From Nocardioidaceae bacterium (GTDB lineage Bacteria > Actinomycetota > Actinomycetes > Propionibacteriales > Nocardioidaceae): 42,671 nt of DNA. The stretch lies in the NCBI GenBank assembly GCA_030447865.1, contig JAUJOD010000002.1, forward strand, positions 477,702 to 520,372, in the 5' to 3' direction. Under the pieces are notes generated by a model, which saw only the letters and a program-made list of their open reading frames with translations, had not been told where the DNA came from and did no database searches. The first letter of the stretch is position 1, and each line of letters begins with the position of its first letter. Both the position numbers and the translations under genes were made by a program. This document shows positions 41,220 to 42,671 of this stretch, in pieces.

Positions 41220-41894
41220 GTGGCCACTGCATCGAGAATTGTCGCGGCGACTTGTGGTCTGACTTTCGCTTTCGCTGGTCTGTCTACCGGGCCAGCACTG
41301 GCAGATCACGAGGACGACCCGGCCGGTAACAACGGCGTCATCAAGGTCGATCAGATCCCCTTCGATTCAACACCGGGCAATGAGCCCCATACAGGCTGCA
41401 CGTTCCAGATCGACTTCTTCAACTACGACGAGGGCGACTACTTCGCCGACGTTACGTTCGAGCTGCGGCCACCTACCAGTGGCGCCGGTTACAGCCTCAC
41501 AGTGGACGGCGACACCCGTCCCTTCATCGGTGAGGATTCCGCCGGTGGCGGTACCGACGTCGACGCTCAAGAGACCTACACGTTGTCGTTCACCGGCACT
41601 CCGCAACCGCAACGGGGCTATCACGTGAGGCTGACCGTCGAGGCTCCCCGCTCCTTGGGGGCAGACACCAAACAGAAGACCTACTACGTGATGTGCGATG
41701 CAACGGCGACGACGTTGCCGCCGACGGCGATCGTGGGCGGCGTAGCGGGCGAAGCCCCCACGAACGAAGCCAGCACCGGGTCTACCTCCGCCCCGCCGTC
41801 GCGCATCATCTTGGCTCAGGTGGTGGCGGGCGCCGGTTTGCTACTGGTGCTCATGTGGGGCTTAGTGCGTTGGCGGTCTCACGGGCAGGTGTGA
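41220..41894 (+). CDS. Secreted, C-terminally membrane-anchored hypothetical protein
   Basis: Not named. 224 residues: a signal peptide (VATASRIVAATCGLTFAFAGLSTGPALA, cleavage after ALA), a strand-rich extracytoplasmic domain (about 29-160) with two cysteines (GCTFQIDFFNY and YYVMCDA) placed to form a disulfide, a threonine/serine/proline linker with LPPTA at 166-170, a membrane helix (about 196-216) and a short basic tail (RWRSHGQV). GTG 41220 is chosen because GGAGG (41209-41213) is 6 nt upstream. It overlaps the sortase start by four bases, so it is a likely partner or substrate. Confidence 0.75.
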   Translation: MATASRIVAATCGLTFAFAGLSTGPALADHEDDPAGNNGVIKVDQIPFDSTPGNEPHTGCTFQIDFFNYDEGDYFADVTFELRPPTSGAGYSLTVDGDTRPFIGEDSAGGGTDVDAQETYTLSFTGTPQPQRGYHVRLTVEAPRSLGADTKQKTYYVMCDATATTLPPTAIVGGVAGEAPTNEASTGSTSAPPSRIILAQVVAGAGLLLVLMWGLVRWRSHGQV

Positions 41895-42487
41895 CCGGGT
41901 CACCACTTCGCTGGATCGCGGTCTGGGCCTGCATCACTATCACGGCGGTCTCGATCCACGGGTGGACCGCTAGATCAGGCGAGGAGTCCGCAGCCCAGTC
42001 AACGCCCCAAACCCGGGTCACGTCGGTCCGGCCGGGTGTGCCGACGAAGCTACGGCTCCCCTCCCTCGGGGTCGAGGCGCCGGTCACCCAGATTGGCACC
42101 AACCGCAGCAACACGCTGGTTCCGCCAACCGACTACACAACCGTGGGCTGGTGGGGCTCCGGGCGGCGGCCAGGCGCAAAGCACGGCACCGCCATCCTGG
42201 CCGGCCACACGGTCGCAACCGGTGGAGGAGCACTGGACGACCTCGAACACCTGCAGGCGGGTGATCAGGTCATCGTTGAACGCTCGGGCCACCCTCTCAG
42301 CTACGAGGTGGCCTCGGTGCAGACGTACCTCAAGTCTGAGCTTGCCCACCGAGCGGGTCGACTGTTTGCGCAGTCCGGTCCGAGCCGAGTGGCCATTGTC
42401 ACCTGTGAAGACTGGAACGGTCAGACCTATCTCAGCAATGTGGTGGTCATTGCCACTGACCCCCGACCCATTAGTGATTACCGCTGA
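41891..42487 (+). CDS. Sortase, class E/F-like
   Basis: A cysteine transpeptidase that attaches proteins to the cell wall or processes them. 198 residues: one N-terminal membrane anchor (WIAVWACITITAVSIHGWTA), a linker, then the sortase barrel (about 60-195) with KLRLPSLGVEAPVTQIGTN, catalytic His106 in ILAGHTVAT, and Cys172 in AIVTCEDWNGQTYLSNVVVIAT. The expected catalytic Arg is not in the usual place: the YLSN before NVVVIA lacks the Arg of YRDN-type class F enzymes, though the DPR near the end might serve. GTG start overlaps the preceding stop (GTGA). An upstream extension in frame lies inside the previous gene. Confidence 0.88.
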   Translation: MTGSPLRWIAVWACITITAVSIHGWTARSGEESAAQSTPQTRVTSVRPGVPTKLRLPSLGVEAPVTQIGTNRSNTLVPPTDYTTVGWWGSGRRPGAKHGTAILAGHTVATGGGALDDLEHLQAGDQVIVERSGHPLSYEVASVQTYLKSELAHRAGRLFAQSGPSRVAIVTCEDWNGQTYLSNVVVIATDPRPISDYR

Positions 42488-42671
42488 TCGGTTGCCTTCG
42501 GGGGCGGTCGTGGCAATCCGTGCACGCGAACGGGTCCACCTGCGGCCCAGCGTTGACAACAACTATGTAACGGCCAGGGACCAATGCAGCACAAAGTATC
42601 GACTTGGTCGCTGACGGCTCGTAAAGTCCCGAGTCGCGGCACATACTAGGAGATTCTGCTCAGCCGGCGCA
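42488..42671. other. Right-edge non-coding stretch
   Basis: No gene visible. TTGACA at 42553-42558 matches a -35 element, but 17 bp further there is no good -10. CATACT near 42650 may belong to a promoter of a gene beyond the window. Confidence 0.3.

Noticed and set aside
41715-41729. LPPTA as a sortase sorting signal
   Set aside because: It is too far from the membrane helix for a standard signal; kept only as a question in the findings.

Overview
The window is a high-GC chromosomal segment from an actinomycete (Actinomycetota). This is supported by the split cytochrome bcc-aa3 genes with a diheme QcrC and CtaF, the PspA/PspAA/HtpX/PspAB set, DUF3043 and DUF4191 proteins, a two-lipoyl actinobacterial SucB, a GlnR-type site before glnA, and many leaderless genes. 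Genus cannot be decided from sequence alone. No rRNA, tRNA or CRISPR array was seen.

Layout. 1-1929 (minus): 5' part of trpD, a small receiver-like protein and a CtaG-type oxidase assembly protein. 1997-9572: the respiratory block, with ctaE-qcrC-qcrA-qcrB (plus) converging on ctaC-ctaD-ctaF (minus); between them lies a 57-bp stem-loop found again at 16728. 9.7-14.9 kb: a small ORF, an IscA/ErpA iron-sulfur carrier, glycerate kinase, GNAT acetyltransferase, GPP34, an EamA transporter and a metallo-beta-lactamase-fold hydrolase. 14.9-18.9 kb (minus): two membrane proteins, then the envelope-stress cluster pspA-pspAA-htpX-(stem-loop)-pspAB. 19.1-24.1 kb: DUF3043 protein, aldo/keto reductase with a repeat spanning its stop codon, gcvT and a leucyl aminopeptidase. 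24.2-26.5 kb: a Phd/RelE toxin-antitoxin pair whose promoter abuts an IS1380-family insertion sequence.

26.5-36.7 kb is a lipoate/2-oxoacid dehydrogenase neighbourhood: lpdA (E3) and sucB (E2), then a NUDIX hydrolase, a TIGR01777 epimerase, a secreted protein, lipB, an ABC exporter pair and lipA. LipB and LipA make the lipoyl groups carried by the E2, and LpdA reoxidises them. 36.7-39.4 kb: DUF4191 and RDD membrane proteins and glnA with a two-site GlnR box. 39.4-41.1 kb: a small accessory segment bounded by a direct repeat of the glnA 3' end, holding an MntA/HepT pair in which hepT is frameshifted at its catalytic motif. 41.2-42.5 kb: a secreted C-terminally anchored protein translationally coupled to a sortase.

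The most noteworthy signals are the duplicated stem-loop with compensatory changes, the glnA-tail direct repeat bounding the MntA/HepT segment, the broken hepT, the GlnR box overlapping a divergent leaderless promoter, and a recurring -10/6-8-nt/start-codon arrangement that fixes the start of about twenty genes.
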